Shown: positions 28,686-37,469 of the stretch, in pieces
Layout: each line of letters opens with the position of its first letter
Position numbering within the stretch: the stretch's first letter is position 1
Source of the DNA: Ulvibacter sp. MAR_2010_11
GTDB taxonomy: Bacteria; Bacteroidota; Bacteroidia; Flavobacteriales; Flavobacteriaceae
Direction: 5' to 3'
DNA: 64,000 nucleotides
NCBI RefSeq assembly: GCF_002813135.1
Contig: NZ_PHTY01000001.1
Coordinates: forward strand, 1,483,501 to 1,547,500
Program-made: the position numbers and the translations under genes
Notes under the pieces: model-generated
What the model was told of the DNA's origin: nothing
Database searches by the model: none
What the model saw: the letters and a program-made list of their open reading frames with translations, nothing else

Positions 28686-29402
28686 ATGAAACCCAAGAAA
28701 AATCCGAAAGTAGATCTCAGCAGGAGAAGCATGCTTTTTTTTCAATTAGGAATGATTTTAATGCTATTTATTGCTTGGCGTGCCATCGAATATAAAACAT
28801 ACGACAGATCATTAGATACAGATACTTTAGCGGTTAGTGATGAGTTAGAGGAAGAAATTCCCATTACACAACAGCTAACACCTCCACCTCCACCACCTCC
28901 ACCGCCACCGGCTCCGGAAGTGATTGAAGTAGTTGAAGATGAACAGGAAGTAGAAGAGACTATTGTAAAATCTACGGAAACCAATCAGGAGGCCGAGATT
29001 GTTGAAATTGCCGAAATTGAAGAGGCTATTGAAGAAGAAATTGCAGATGTACCTTTTGCTGTAATTGAAAACGTGCCAATCTATCCCGGTTGTGAAAGTG
29101 CTTCAGGAAACAATGCGAAGAAAGCATGTATGTCTGAGCAAATCGACAAATTTGTAAAAAAGGAATTCAATGGGGATTTGGCAGGAGATTTAGGCTTGGA
29201 AGGAATTCAAAGAATATTTGTTCGGTTTAAAATTGACAAGAACGGAAATGTTGTAGATGTGCAAGCACGTGCACCACATCCTAAATTGGAAGAAGAAGCT
29301 GTAAGAGTTGTAAAACGTCTTCCAAAAATGACTCCCGGAAAACAACGCGGAAAGCCGGTAGGAGTACTTTATTCGCTTCCTATCCGATTCCAAGTAGAAT
29401 AA
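28686..29402 (+). CDS. Energy transducer TonB family protein (first of pair)
   Basis: An inner-membrane-anchored periplasmic protein of 238 residues. It has one N-terminal membrane helix (residues ~15-33), a ten-proline run, a Glu/Val-rich linker (VIEVVEDEQEVEE and repeats) and a C-terminal TonB domain. The last carries the Bacteroidota-type entry motif VPIYPGCES...KKACM and the end AVRVVKRLPKMTPGKQRGKP. TonB proteins transmit proton-motive energy to outer-membrane receptors. No exbB/exbD is adjacent. A weak promoter-like TATATTTT lies 25 bp upstream. Confidence 0.88.
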   Translation: MKPKKNPKVDLSRRSMLFFQLGMILMLFIAWRAIEYKTYDRSLDTDTLAVSDELEEEIPITQQLTPPPPPPPPPPAPEVIEVVEDEQEVEETIVKSTETNQEAEIVEIAEIEEAIEEEIADVPFAVIENVPIYPGCESASGNNAKKACMSEQIDKFVKKEFNGDLAGDLGLEGIQRIFVRFKIDKNGNVVDVQARAPHPKLEEEAVRVVKRLPKMTPGKQRGKPVGVLYSLPIRFQVE

Positions 29403-29423
29403 AAAAAATAAACTTTTAAGTAC

Positions 29424-29456
29424 AAAAGCCTTGAGAAAACCTCAAGGCTTTTTTTA
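29424..29456 (+). terminator. Terminator after the first tonB-family gene
   Basis: A 9-bp perfect stem AGCCTTGAG/CTCAAGGCT with a 5-nt loop is followed by seven T. Confidence 0.92.
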
Positions 29457-29508
29457 TGGCATAAGTCTTGTATTATAAAGGTAGTACTAATCCTTAAATA
29501 CAAATGTT

Positions 29509-30318
29509 ATGAAACCATCTGTGAACATTTTTAAAAGCAACCAACCAAAATTGCTTTCTAAGAGAGAGGATAAAAAGAGTATTAACATCACCTGGAATTC
29601 CAGATTGTTTTTTCAACTGGGGCTTATTGTGAGCTTGCTCACCGTATTTTTCGTTATGGAAAGTACTTTTGGCCTGACAGCAGATTCTTATGCTGTCAAA
29701 AAGCGAATAACCATCGACGAGCCTAACACAATTCACACTATTGTGATAATGGACGAAACACCCAAGTCTAAGGTACTACGGGAAAAGCAAATTCCTAAAA
29801 CACCAAAGGTGAAGCAACGCGCAATAACTAATGTTATACCTATGGTCGATACCCCCGATAATGATACACAGGAAACACCAGTGGCGCCTAATGATAATCC
29901 CCCGGTGAACACCAACCCCAATACACTTAGTACGACTACGACTCTGCCGGACGACAACAAGCCCAGATCGTTACTTGGAGTAGAATTTGTACCTGTGTTT
30001 CCGGGTTGTGAAAAATTGGCTACCAATAAAGAGCGTATCGAATGTATGTCTTCAAAGATTAGTAGCTTTATAGGAAACCGTTTTAACACCGATAAATTTT
30101 CGGACAATGCTTCCGGGAAACCGCAACGAATTGACGTTCAGTTTAAAATTGACTCTCATGGTAATGTAACCGATGTTAGAGCAAGAGCTCGGGACAATTC
30201 ATTGGCAGAGGAGGCAAAAAGAGTGGTCGATAGGTTACCTCAAATGCAACCGGGCAAACAGGGAGGAAGAAATGTTGATGTGATGTATTCCATACCTATC
30301 ACGGTAATTATCAATTAA
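29509..30318 (+). CDS. Energy transducer TonB family protein (second of pair)
   Basis: A paralogue of the preceding gene, 269 residues, with its own terminator. A membrane helix (LFFQLGLIVSLLTVFFVMES) follows a basic N-terminus. The linker is rich in Pro, Thr and Asn (VAPNDNPPVNTNPN) instead of the proline run and acidic repeats of its neighbour. The C-terminal domain keeps FVPVFPGCEK...RIECM and AKRVVDRLPQMQPGKQGGRN. The two proteins share the same plan but have diverged most in the periplasm-spanning linker, suggesting different reach or partners. Confidence 0.87.
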   Translation: MKPSVNIFKSNQPKLLSKREDKKSINITWNSRLFFQLGLIVSLLTVFFVMESTFGLTADSYAVKKRITIDEPNTIHTIVIMDETPKSKVLREKQIPKTPKVKQRAITNVIPMVDTPDNDTQETPVAPNDNPPVNTNPNTLSTTTTLPDDNKPRSLLGVEFVPVFPGCEKLATNKERIECMSSKISSFIGNRFNTDKFSDNASGKPQRIDVQFKIDSHGNVTDVRARARDNSLAEEAKRVVDRLPQMQPGKQGGRNVDVMYSIPITVIIN

Positions 30319-30326
30319 AAATTAAA

Positions 30327-30364
30327 AGCCCGTCTCAATCAATTTTGAGACGGGTACCTTTTTT
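30327..30364 (+). terminator. Terminator after the second tonB-family gene
   Basis: The stem CCCGTCTCAA/TTGAGACGGG with a short AT loop is followed by TACCTTTTTT. Confidence 0.88.
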
Positions 30365-30423
30365 GAGACAGCGACATTCCAAAAAAAACGTATCTTTCCA
30401 TCACAAAATATGTTCACTGCCCA

Positions 30424-32529
30424 ATGAAGAAATATACCTACCTTCTGGTTTTATTTGTTTTCTGCTCAAGTATCTCCCAAAACAATACCTCTAGTTTTGA
30501 AAAATACCCTGTTTTTAGCGAATGTGCCAAGGTTTCCGTTGATGCTCTGGAAGCCTGTTTTAATTATACGTTACAACAGTTTGTACTTTCAAATTTTAAA
30601 ACCCCCGAAATTGTTGCTACTGAAAATTATTCCGGAAGTGTGGTGGTATTTTTTGAAGTAGATAAGGAAGGTACCTTTAAAGTTTTATATGTGGACGGAA
30701 TATACAACGAACTAAAAGAGGAAGCCAAAAGAGTCTTTGAGTCCTTACCGAAAATTACACCGGCCACTTACAACGGCAATCCTACCTACGTTCAGTTTAC
30801 CATGCCTTTAAAAATTCCGCTTCAGGGAATTTCAAATGCAGCTTTTTCTGAAAAAGTTATCATAAAAACTACCCCTTCAGAAGCCGAGACTATTGAAACA
30901 TTAAAGCAGGAATACGATGCTATTGAGAAATTTCCCTATGCCAACGAAGAGTACATCAGCAATATAAATATTCCGCTGTCACATCATAACTACAGTCTTT
31001 TTGATCCCGCTTTAAACCGAGTGGGACAAAACAATCATACGGCGCAAAAGCCTTTTATTTACAGTGAAGTGAATAAATATTACAACTTTGAAGCCGAAAA
31101 CCAAAAACTGTTGAAAAACAAAACTTCCTGGTTCGGAAGAAAATGGTGGAACGAACATATGGTTACCTTTAAAGGGGATGGCTATTGGTTTACCTTAGAC
31201 CCCGGGGTAGATCTGCAGGTGGGAAAAGATCTGGATTCCGAAATTGACACCTATAACAATACGCGTTTGGTGTATACACAGGGTGGGGTTGGAAAAAGCA
31301 TCAGCTTTTTTGCAGTGATTTATGAAAGTCAGGGGCGATTTGCAGACTATTTTAACCGATATGCCGAATCCATAAAACCCGATGGGGGAAACCCGGCAAT
31401 TATTCCGGGAAGAGGAATTGCAAAAATATTTAAAACCGATTCGTACGATTATCCAATCGCAACGGGGCATATTTCATTTACACCTTCCAAATGGTTTAAC
31501 ATACAGTTAGGGCATGGGAAGAACTTTATTGGCGATGGATATCGATCGTTATTGATGAGTGATAATGCGAGCGCGTATCCTTTTTTTAAGGTGAATTCGA
31601 CCTTTTGGAAATTAAAATATACCAATACGTGGATGTCGTTACGTGATGTTCGTTCCGATGTTACGCTGGATGGTTCCTTCCGCACAAAATACATGGCAAA
31701 TCATTATTTAAGCTACAATGTTACCAAACGATTAAATATTGGTCTGTTCGAATCGGTACTGTGGGAAAATGACAATGACAGAGGATTTGATTTCAACTAT
31801 ATAAACCCTGTTATTTTTTATCGCGCCATCGAGTTTTCTACCGGCTCACGAGGGGGAAATGCGTTAATCGGACTAAGCGCCAAGTATAAATTTACGGATA
31901 GGGTGAATGCCTATGCACAACTAATTATCGACGAATTTTCTTCAAGTGATATCCTTGGCGGTGATGGCAGCTACAAAAACAAGACAGGTTATCAATTAGG
32001 GCTAAAATACTACGATGCCTTTGGGATAAAGAATCTTTACCTGCATGGAGAGTACAACAGGGTGCGCCCGTTTACCTATTCGCACAACAGTGTGGTGCTA
32101 AATTACGGACATAATAATCAGTCTATGGCTCATACCCTTGGTGCAAATTTTTCAGAATTTATTGCCATTGCTCGTTACCAGCAGGGCAGAATTTTTGGAG
32201 ACGTTAAAGTAGTTGTTGCCAAGCGTGGACTGGAGTTTAACACTACAGCCGATTCCTTCTTTTACGGGGGAGATATTTATGGAACCGAAGATGATCGTCC
32301 TTCAGATCTTGGAAATGAATTGGCTCAGGGTAATACCACCGACTTTCTTCACGCTGAAGTGCAGGCAGGATATTTGTTAAATCCGGCAACCAATTTAAAG
32401 ATATACGGAAGTGTAATTTTCAGAGATTTTAAACCAACACTAAACACCGAAACAGTCTTTGAAAATCAGACAACCTGGGTAAACTTTGGTATAAGAACCG
32501 ATTTGTTTAACTGGTATTACGATTTTTAA
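30424..32529 (+). CDS. RemB-like gliding protein: TonB-like domain plus outer-membrane barrel
   Basis: An exported 701-residue protein with a signal peptide ending near SSISQ. Residues ~25-135 resemble the C-terminal domain of the two tonB-family neighbours (EKYPVFSECAK, a second Cys in LEACFNY, then EEAKRVFESLPKITPATYNG). The rest, from about residue 210, is rich in aromatic alternating strands (DGYWFTLDPGVDLQVGKDLD, IQLGHGKNFIGDGYRSLLMS), like an outer-membrane barrel of the capsule-assembly Wzi type, and ends in an aromatic NWYYDF. This plan resembles what is annotated as gliding motility protein RemB in flavobacteria; I hold that name at moderate confidence. A near-match promoter box TATCTTTC lies 26 bp upstream. 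Confidence 0.7.
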   Translation: MKKYTYLLVLFVFCSSISQNNTSSFEKYPVFSECAKVSVDALEACFNYTLQQFVLSNFKTPEIVATENYSGSVVVFFEVDKEGTFKVLYVDGIYNELKEEAKRVFESLPKITPATYNGNPTYVQFTMPLKIPLQGISNAAFSEKVIIKTTPSEAETIETLKQEYDAIEKFPYANEEYISNINIPLSHHNYSLFDPALNRVGQNNHTAQKPFIYSEVNKYYNFEAENQKLLKNKTSWFGRKWWNEHMVTFKGDGYWFTLDPGVDLQVGKDLDSEIDTYNNTRLVYTQGGVGKSISFFAVIYESQGRFADYFNRYAESIKPDGGNPAIIPGRGIAKIFKTDSYDYPIATGHISFTPSKWFNIQLGHGKNFIGDGYRSLLMSDNASAYPFFKVNSTFWKLKYTNTWMSLRDVRSDVTLDGSFRTKYMANHYLSYNVTKRLNIGLFESVLWENDNDRGFDFNYINPVIFYRAIEFSTGSRGGNALIGLSAKYKFTDRVNAYAQLIIDEFSSSDILGGDGSYKNKTGYQLGLKYYDAFGIKNLYLHGEYNRVRPFTYSHNSVVLNYGHNNQSMAHTLGANFSEFIAIARYQQGRIFGDVKVVVAKRGLEFNTTADSFFYGGDIYGTEDDRPSDLGNELAQGNTTDFLHAEVQAGYLLNPATNLKIYGSVIFRDFKPTLNTETVFENQTTWVNFGIRTDLFNWYYDF

Positions 32530-32538
32530 TAAAAAGGA

Positions 32539-33525
32539 TTATTCTCCTTTACCGCCTTTGTTCTCCTGTTGCTTCATTAATTCCTCCTGAAGGCGCTCCT
32601 CCATATTCCGTTTGTCAATCTTACCTTTAATTTTTTCCACATCATCATACATTATTTCCAACATCTTTTCGGTGCTTATAAATCCATTTCCAAAGCCTAA
32701 ATCGTCGAAAGGTTTTGTAAAGTCGCGCATTGCAATTATCTCTGCTTTCGTTTTGTGATTGGTATAATGATGCGTTACGCGTCTGTAAATATTACCCAGC
32801 ATGCTTGCCATTGCCTCTAAATCCTTCTTCGTGCCGATATCTCCATGTCCGGGAATAATTTTAGTATCATCATCGGCGAGTAATGCTATTTTCTCCAGAG
32901 CTGCCATGTAACCTTGTACAGTTCCCCCATTATTTAAATCGATGTAGGGGTAACGATCTTTAAAGAAAACATCTCCGGTGTGAATCACATTACTTTGGGT
33001 AAAATAGACGACGGCATCTCCATCGGTGTGTGCATCATGAACATGAAAAATCATGATTTTTTCGCCATTAAAATAGAAGGTCATGTCTTGTGCAAACGTA
33101 ATGGTCGGCAAAATTTTGGTATCTCCTCTTGCCTTGTCTTCGGCTTTTATTATTGTTTCTTGCAATCGGGTTCTCACATTATCCTGTGCTACAATAATTG
33201 CTCCTGCTTCTACCATGTTTGCATTTCCACCGGTATGGTCTCCATGCATATGGGTATTAATTAAAAACTGAATGGGTTTTTTATCCACTTTGGCTATTTC
33301 CTTAAGAATATCCTCACTTAAATCGGCAAATTGATCGTCAATCATAAAAACACCATCGTGTCCGAAGCTTAAACCAATATTGCCTCCCTTGCCCTGAAGC
33401 ATATAAATATCTTTGTTGACGTTGATCATTTTAAATTGAACTTTATCTCCTCCGTCTGTCTTCTGTGCTAAAACAGAAAATAAACTAAAAAAAGCAATAA
33501 GAGATACTATTATTTTGTAGTGCAT
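32539..33525 (-). CDS. Secreted MBL-fold metallo-hydrolase
   Basis: A periplasmic zinc hydrolase of the metallo-beta-lactamase fold, 328 residues with a signal peptide ending SVLAQ. Metal ligands are visible in NTHMHGDHTGG (HxHxDH), FHVHDAHTDGDAVVY, VIHTGDVFF and IIPGHGD. This pattern is common to broad MBL hydrolases of Bacteroidota. There is no basis for calling it a beta-lactamase or assigning a substrate. The C-terminus is charged (ERLQEELMKQQENKGGKGE). It converges on the RemB-like gene with only 9 bp between the stops, and it diverges from cyoE. Confidence 0.88.
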   Translation of the reverse strand: MHYKIIVSLIAFFSLFSVLAQKTDGGDKVQFKMINVNKDIYMLQGKGGNIGLSFGHDGVFMIDDQFADLSEDILKEIAKVDKKPIQFLINTHMHGDHTGGNANMVEAGAIIVAQDNVRTRLQETIIKAEDKARGDTKILPTITFAQDMTFYFNGEKIMIFHVHDAHTDGDAVVYFTQSNVIHTGDVFFKDRYPYIDLNNGGTVQGYMAALEKIALLADDDTKIIPGHGDIGTKKDLEAMASMLGNIYRRVTHHYTNHKTKAEIIAMRDFTKPFDDLGFGNGFISTEKMLEIMYDDVEKIKGKIDKRNMEERLQEELMKQQENKGGKGE

Positions 33526-33598
33526 GATTAAATATTTTTAGAAGGGTTGAAAATAATGAAAAAAGATGAAATAAAAAGCTAAGATTGTATAATATATA

Positions 33599-33629
33599 TT
33601 GTAAAAAAAGGGAGGGAGCCGTATCTTTG
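33599..33629 (+). promoter_or_regulatory. Promoter of the cyoE-cox gene pair
   Basis: TTG, exactly 20 nt, then TATCTTTG followed by C: one of the best Bacteroidota-type promoter matches in the window. It lies 55 bp before the cyoE start. Confidence 0.75.
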
Positions 33630-33684
33630 CACCCGCATACACCCAAATATTTTTTGGAAGGTGTTGCCTTAAAACGAAAAGAGT

Positions 33685-34578
33685 TTGTCTGTAACACAAT
33701 CGCAATCCATTCCGCACTCCATTGTCAGGAATTTTACCGAGATTACAAAAGTGCGCTTGTCTGTAAGTGTTGTGTTTTCATCTGTTGCCGGATATCTTTT
33801 AGGGGCTGAATTTATAGACTTTTATATATTATTTCTGCTATGCGTGGGAGGATATTGCATGGTAGGAGCTTCTAATGTATACAACCAAATTATTGAACGC
33901 GATTTGGATGCCTTGATGGATCGTACCAAAAACCGACCTATTCCGGCCGGAAGAATGAGCGTACCTCATGCGTTTATTCTTGCCAGTGTCTTAACTATTG
34001 TGGGGATTGCGGTACTTTATAGTATAAATCCGCAGACCGCCATGTTTGGGGCAATTTCTATCTTTATGTATGTGAGTTTATACACGCCGTTAAAAACAAA
34101 GACTCCCCTTGCGGTATTTGTTGGTGCCTTTCCCGGAGCCATTCCATTTATGTTGGGGTGGGTAGCCGCTACCAACGATTTTGGCATAGAGCCAGGCACC
34201 TTGTTTATGATTCAATTTTTCTGGCAATTCCCACACTTTTGGGCTATTGGATGGTTCTTATACGATGACTATAAAAAAGGAGGTTTTTATATGCTTCCCA
34301 ATGGAAAGCGAGATAAAGGAACTGCCATTCAGGTGGTTTTATACTCGGTTTGGACGGTTTTGGCTTCTTTAATGCCTGCAATGGGAGTCACTGGAAAACT
34401 ATATATTACCCCTGTTTCAGCAGTACTAATAGCAATCTTGGGGATTGGACTTATCTATTATGCTGTTCGATTGTATAAAGAAAAAACCGAAAAAATCGCA
34501 AAGCAACTCATGTTGGCAAGCGTGAGTTACATTACATTGCTGCAAGTGATTTATGTAGTGGATAAATTTATAAGATAA
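33685..34578 (+). CDS. cyoE: Protoheme IX farnesyltransferase (heme O synthase)
   Basis: A polytopic UbiA-family prenyltransferase that makes heme O from heme B for heme-copper oxidases, 297 residues. The substrate-binding motifs are NVYNQIIERDLDALMDRTKN (N-x-x-x-D-x-x-x-D type) and the second acidic loop YDDYKKGGFYMLPN. Translation most likely begins at TTG: an in-frame TAA lies four codons upstream and no ATG occurs before the conserved region. Its stop overlaps the next ATG by one base. It opens the second respiratory cluster. Confidence 0.95.
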   Translation: MSVTQSQSIPHSIVRNFTEITKVRLSVSVVFSSVAGYLLGAEFIDFYILFLLCVGGYCMVGASNVYNQIIERDLDALMDRTKNRPIPAGRMSVPHAFILASVLTIVGIAVLYSINPQTAMFGAISIFMYVSLYTPLKTKTPLAVFVGAFPGAIPFMLGWVAATNDFGIEPGTLFMIQFFWQFPHFWAIGWFLYDDYKKGGFYMLPNGKRDKGTAIQVVLYSVWTVLASLMPAMGVTGKLYITPVSAVLIAILGIGLIYYAVRLYKEKTEKIAKQLMLASVSYITLLQVIYVVDKFIR

Positions 34579-35159
34579 TGAAGGACACCGAAAGACCCGA
34601 AGAAGAAAAAATATACCGTGCTAAAAAAATGATGCTGTGGTTTGGTATCATTAGTTTGTCCATGAGCTTTGCAGGACTTACAAGTGCTTACGTGGTAAGT
34701 AAGGAGCGCCCCGATTGGTTGACCGATTTTGAAATTCCCCAAGCGTTTTATATCAGTTTAGCAGTAATAGTTTTAAGTAGTATTACTGTGCATTTTGCTA
34801 AGATTACAGTGCAAAAGGAGAAAAATCGAACTGGGATGTTACTGCTCGTTGCTACCTTTCTTTTAGGAGGCATTTTTGTATGGCTTCAATTTTTGGGATT
34901 TTCACAAATTATTGCGAACGGGTATTATTTTACGGGAAGCGAAAGTTCTATTACCACTTCCTTTATATATCTGGTTGTAATTATGCACTTGGCACATATT
35001 AGTGTGGGGTTGCTATCGCTATTAGTTGTAATTTATAATCATTATAAACTAAAGTATACTAAAGGTAAAACTCTTGGAATAGAACTTGCTGCCACTTTTT
35101 GGCATTTCGTTGATATTCTGTGGATTTATCTGTTTTTATTTTTCTATTTTGTGAGATAA
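34578..35159 (+). CDS. Cytochrome c oxidase subunit III (short paralogue)
   Basis: A 193-residue membrane protein with five hydrophobic helices of the heme-copper oxidase subunit III family (MMLWFGIISLSMSFAGLTSA, then VVIMHLAHISVGLLSLLVVI and FWHFVDILWIYLFLFFYFVR at the end). It is translationally coupled to cyoE. A second subunit III gene lies 134 bp downstream. Which of the two sits in the mature oxidase is not evident, and both may. Confidence 0.88.
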   Translation: MKDTERPEEEKIYRAKKMMLWFGIISLSMSFAGLTSAYVVSKERPDWLTDFEIPQAFYISLAVIVLSSITVHFAKITVQKEKNRTGMLLLVATFLLGGIFVWLQFLGFSQIIANGYYFTGSESSITTSFIYLVVIMHLAHISVGLLSLLVVIYNHYKLKYTKGKTLGIELAATFWHFVDILWIYLFLFFYFVR

Positions 35160-35260
35160 TTGCTCCTTTTTTTGGGAGCACAACTTGCAACAACAAAGCA
35201 TATTTTAATCTGATTTCGATAAATTAAACTTTGATGTTTCGTTAGATAAAAATAATACCT

Positions 35261-35268
35261 ATTTTTGT
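35261..35268 (+). promoter_or_regulatory. Candidate -7 box before the long subunit III gene
   Basis: TATTTTTG matches TAnnTTTG, 25 nt before the start codon. A TTTG lies upstream at a rather long spacing of 26 nt. Confidence 0.4.
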
Positions 35269-35293
35269 GCTTTATTAAAACCAAATTCTTTGT

Positions 35294-36274
35294 ATGGAAG
35301 CTACTGTTGCTAAAACAGGTACCGAAGGAAAAACCTGGGGTGGTGGAAACCAACCATTAAACGCCAGCTACGGGAAAATGATGATGTGGTTTTTCATCGT
35401 TTCAGATGCCTTAACGTTTTCGGGATTCTTAGCCTCATATGGCTTTTCACGATTTAAATTTATTGATGCCTGGCCAATAGCCGATCAAGTGTTTACTCAC
35501 TTTCCGTTTTTACATGGTGTAGATGCACCTATGTACTATGTGGCATTCATGACTTTTATCCTTATTTTCTCTTCTGTAACCATGGTACTTGCTGTAGATG
35601 CAGGTCACAAAATGCAAAAGAACAAAGTAATCATCTACCTGTTCTTTACCATTATTGGTGGTGCAATATTCGTGGGTTCACAAGCCTGGGAATGGGCCAC
35701 CTTTATCAAAGGAGATTATGGTGCTATTGAGACCAAAGGAGGTAAGATCGTTCAGTTTTTAAATACTGATGGCAAACGTGTTGCCATTGCAGACTTTGCC
35801 ATCGATTTACCCTCTACACACGAAACGCATGTTGAAGGAAACGGTGTTTGGTTTCTTTCTGAGGAAACTCAGACAACCTATACATTCGAAGAGGTAAAAG
35901 CCGGATTTTTAGCCAACGAAGATTTGTTGGTGCGCACACAATACCTCGATGAACACGGAGAACCTACTGTGCTTTCCAGAGCCGAGTCTATCGACAAAGT
36001 AGTGAATGATGGAAAGCTCGTGGTTGAAGGTGCTAATCTGAAACATAACGAATATGGGACCCCTTTGTTCGCCGACTTCTTTTTCTTTATTACAGGATTT
36101 CACGGATTCCACGTATTCTCGGGAGTAATTTTTAATATCATCATCTTCTTTAATGTAATTATTGGAACCTATGAGCGAAGAGGAAGTTACGAAATGGTTG
36201 AAAAAGTCGGGTTGTACTGGCACTTTGTAGATTTGGTTTGGGTATTTGTATTTACCTTCTTTTACCTTGTTTAA
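35294..36274 (+). CDS. Cytochrome c oxidase subunit III (long paralogue with insertion)
   Basis: A 326-residue subunit III homologue. The helical core is conventional (MMMWFFIVSDALTFSGFLAS, FFFFITGFHGFHVFSGVIFN, YWHFVDLVWVFVFTFFYLV). Between helix pairs, roughly residues 138-255, there is a hydrophilic insertion of more than 100 residues (from GAIETKGGKIVQFLNTDGKR to GANLKHNEYGTPLF). The insertion is absent from its 193-residue neighbour. It is followed 19 bp later by the subunit IV gene. Confidence 0.9.
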   Translation: MEATVAKTGTEGKTWGGGNQPLNASYGKMMMWFFIVSDALTFSGFLASYGFSRFKFIDAWPIADQVFTHFPFLHGVDAPMYYVAFMTFILIFSSVTMVLAVDAGHKMQKNKVIIYLFFTIIGGAIFVGSQAWEWATFIKGDYGAIETKGGKIVQFLNTDGKRVAIADFAIDLPSTHETHVEGNGVWFLSEETQTTYTFEEVKAGFLANEDLLVRTQYLDEHGEPTVLSRAESIDKVVNDGKLVVEGANLKHNEYGTPLFADFFFFITGFHGFHVFSGVIFNIIIFFNVIIGTYERRGSYEMVEKVGLYWHFVDLVWVFVFTFFYLV

Positions 36275-36293
36275 GTTGCATAATAATTAAAAA

Positions 36294-36677
36294 ATGGCAC
36301 ACGATCATAAATTAGAAATTTTCAGAGGACTTATTAAGTTTAAGTCGAACGAAGCCAAAATTTGGGGAGTTTTTACATTCCTTTCTATTGTTACCATTAT
36401 TGAAGTAGCCCTGGGTATTATAAAGCCGGAGGTATTAATCGATAATAGGTTTTTGGCAATGAAATACCTAAACTGGATATTCATTATTCTTACACTGGTA
36501 AAAGCATATTACATTACCTGGGATTTCATGCACATGCGTGACGAAAAGAAATCCTTACGACGATCGGTGGTCTGGACGGCGATTTTCCTTATTTGTTATT
36601 TGGTGTTGATTTTACTCATAGAAGGAGACTATATTTTTGATATCTATAAAAGCGGATTTGTAAAATTCGATTTTTAA
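36294..36677 (+). CDS. Cytochrome c oxidase subunit IV-like protein
   Basis: A small membrane protein of 127 residues with three hydrophobic helices (IWGVFTFLSIVTIIEVALGI, YLNWIFIILTLVKAYYITWD, VVWTAIFLICYLVLILLIEG). A short N-terminus starts AHDHKLEIFRG. Position and topology fit the prokaryotic oxidase subunit IV family, which stabilises the core. It ends the subunit transcript at a hairpin terminator. Confidence 0.87.
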   Translation: MAHDHKLEIFRGLIKFKSNEAKIWGVFTFLSIVTIIEVALGIIKPEVLIDNRFLAMKYLNWIFIILTLVKAYYITWDFMHMRDEKKSLRRSVVWTAIFLICYLVLILLIEGDYIFDIYKSGFVKFDF

Positions 36678-36702
36678 TCACTTCTTAAATACTATAAAAA
36701 TA

Positions 36703-36728
36703 AGCCCTGTGAAAACGGGGCTTTTTTA
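36703..36728 (+). terminator. Terminator after the subunit IV gene
   Basis: The stem AGCCCTG/CGGGGCT (one G-T pair) with a 6-nt loop is followed by seven T. Confidence 0.85.
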
Positions 36729-36760
36729 TTGTTTATACCGTTAAAATTAACCTTCAAAGG

Positions 36761-36791
36761 TTGCTCAAGCCCGTTTTAGAATGTACTTTTG
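36761..36791 (+). promoter_or_regulatory. Promoter of the oxidase-assembly gene group
   Basis: TTG, 20 nt, then TACTTTTG followed by C: a full match to the Bacteroidota pattern, 23 bp before the ATG of the SCO-like gene. Confidence 0.75.
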
Positions 36792-36814
36792 CAAAATAGT
36801 TCAAAACAATTAAA

Positions 36815-37459
36815 ATGAAGAAATACTTAGTGCTTGGCATATTGTTCCTACTGCCCATTACGGTGTATATCTTCTTTGCTTCGGGAGTTAATAATTTTGC
36901 CAAACTGCCAATACTCACACATTCCATTTCCAATCTCAATCAGTTTAAAGACTTAAACGGCAACACAGTTTTGTTGGATGATAAAATTACAGTGCTTGGT
37001 TTCTTCGGAAATGAAGTAGCATCCAAACACGCTAACGCTTTCAATCTTACACATAAAATCTATAAAAAGAATCACGGTTTTTCCGATTTCCAGTTTGTTT
37101 TCTTAATGGAAGACGGAACACAAGACGAAATAGTAAAACTGAAGCAAACACTCGACGATATTACCGATACCGCAAAATGGAAGTTTGTTTTCGGGACTTC
37201 CGAAGCGATTCAGGAGGTGTTTAATTCGTTGCAAAGTGATATTGCTTTGGAAACCGATTTTAGCACACCTTTTGTGTTTATCATAGACAAAGACAGAAAT
37301 CTTCGCGGGCGAGATGACGACGAGGATGTTGGGCTGTTATACGGTTTTGATGCGCGGGATGTAGCCGAAATTAACAACAAAATGAGTGACGATATTAAAG
37401 TAATCCTTGCCGAATATCGATTGGAGCTCAAAAAGTATAAGGCAGATAGGGAAATTTAA
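36815..37459 (+). CDS. Cysteine-less SCO-like (thioredoxin-fold) protein
   Basis: A membrane-anchored 214-residue protein with an N-terminal helix (YLVLGILFLLPITVYIFFAS) and a soluble domain that lines up with the SCO protein encoded next. VLGFFGNEVASKHANAFN corresponds to AEFFFTTCPSICPIMNRN there, and FVFIIDKDRNLRGRDDDED to FALIDQEGNIRSRIDENDN. The copper-binding/redox CxxxC is missing and I see no cysteine at all in the protein. It may be a non-catalytic partner of SCO or have another assembly role. Homology is judged by eye, so the family call is tentative. Confidence 0.7.
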   Translation: MKKYLVLGILFLLPITVYIFFASGVNNFAKLPILTHSISNLNQFKDLNGNTVLLDDKITVLGFFGNEVASKHANAFNLTHKIYKKNHGFSDFQFVFLMEDGTQDEIVKLKQTLDDITDTAKWKFVFGTSEAIQEVFNSLQSDIALETDFSTPFVFIIDKDRNLRGRDDDEDVGLLYGFDARDVAEINNKMSDDIKVILAEYRLELKKYKADREI

Positions 37460-37469
37460 ATTTTTGGAG

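Noticed and set aside
28742-28984. Antisense open frame with a long glycine run opposite the first tonB-family gene
   Set aside because: It is the reverse complement of the proline codon run (CCA/CCT repeats), with no start context or conserved features.
32539-33525. Beta-lactamase call for the secreted MBL protein
   Set aside because: Only the general MBL metal site is visible; this fold has many hydrolase functions.
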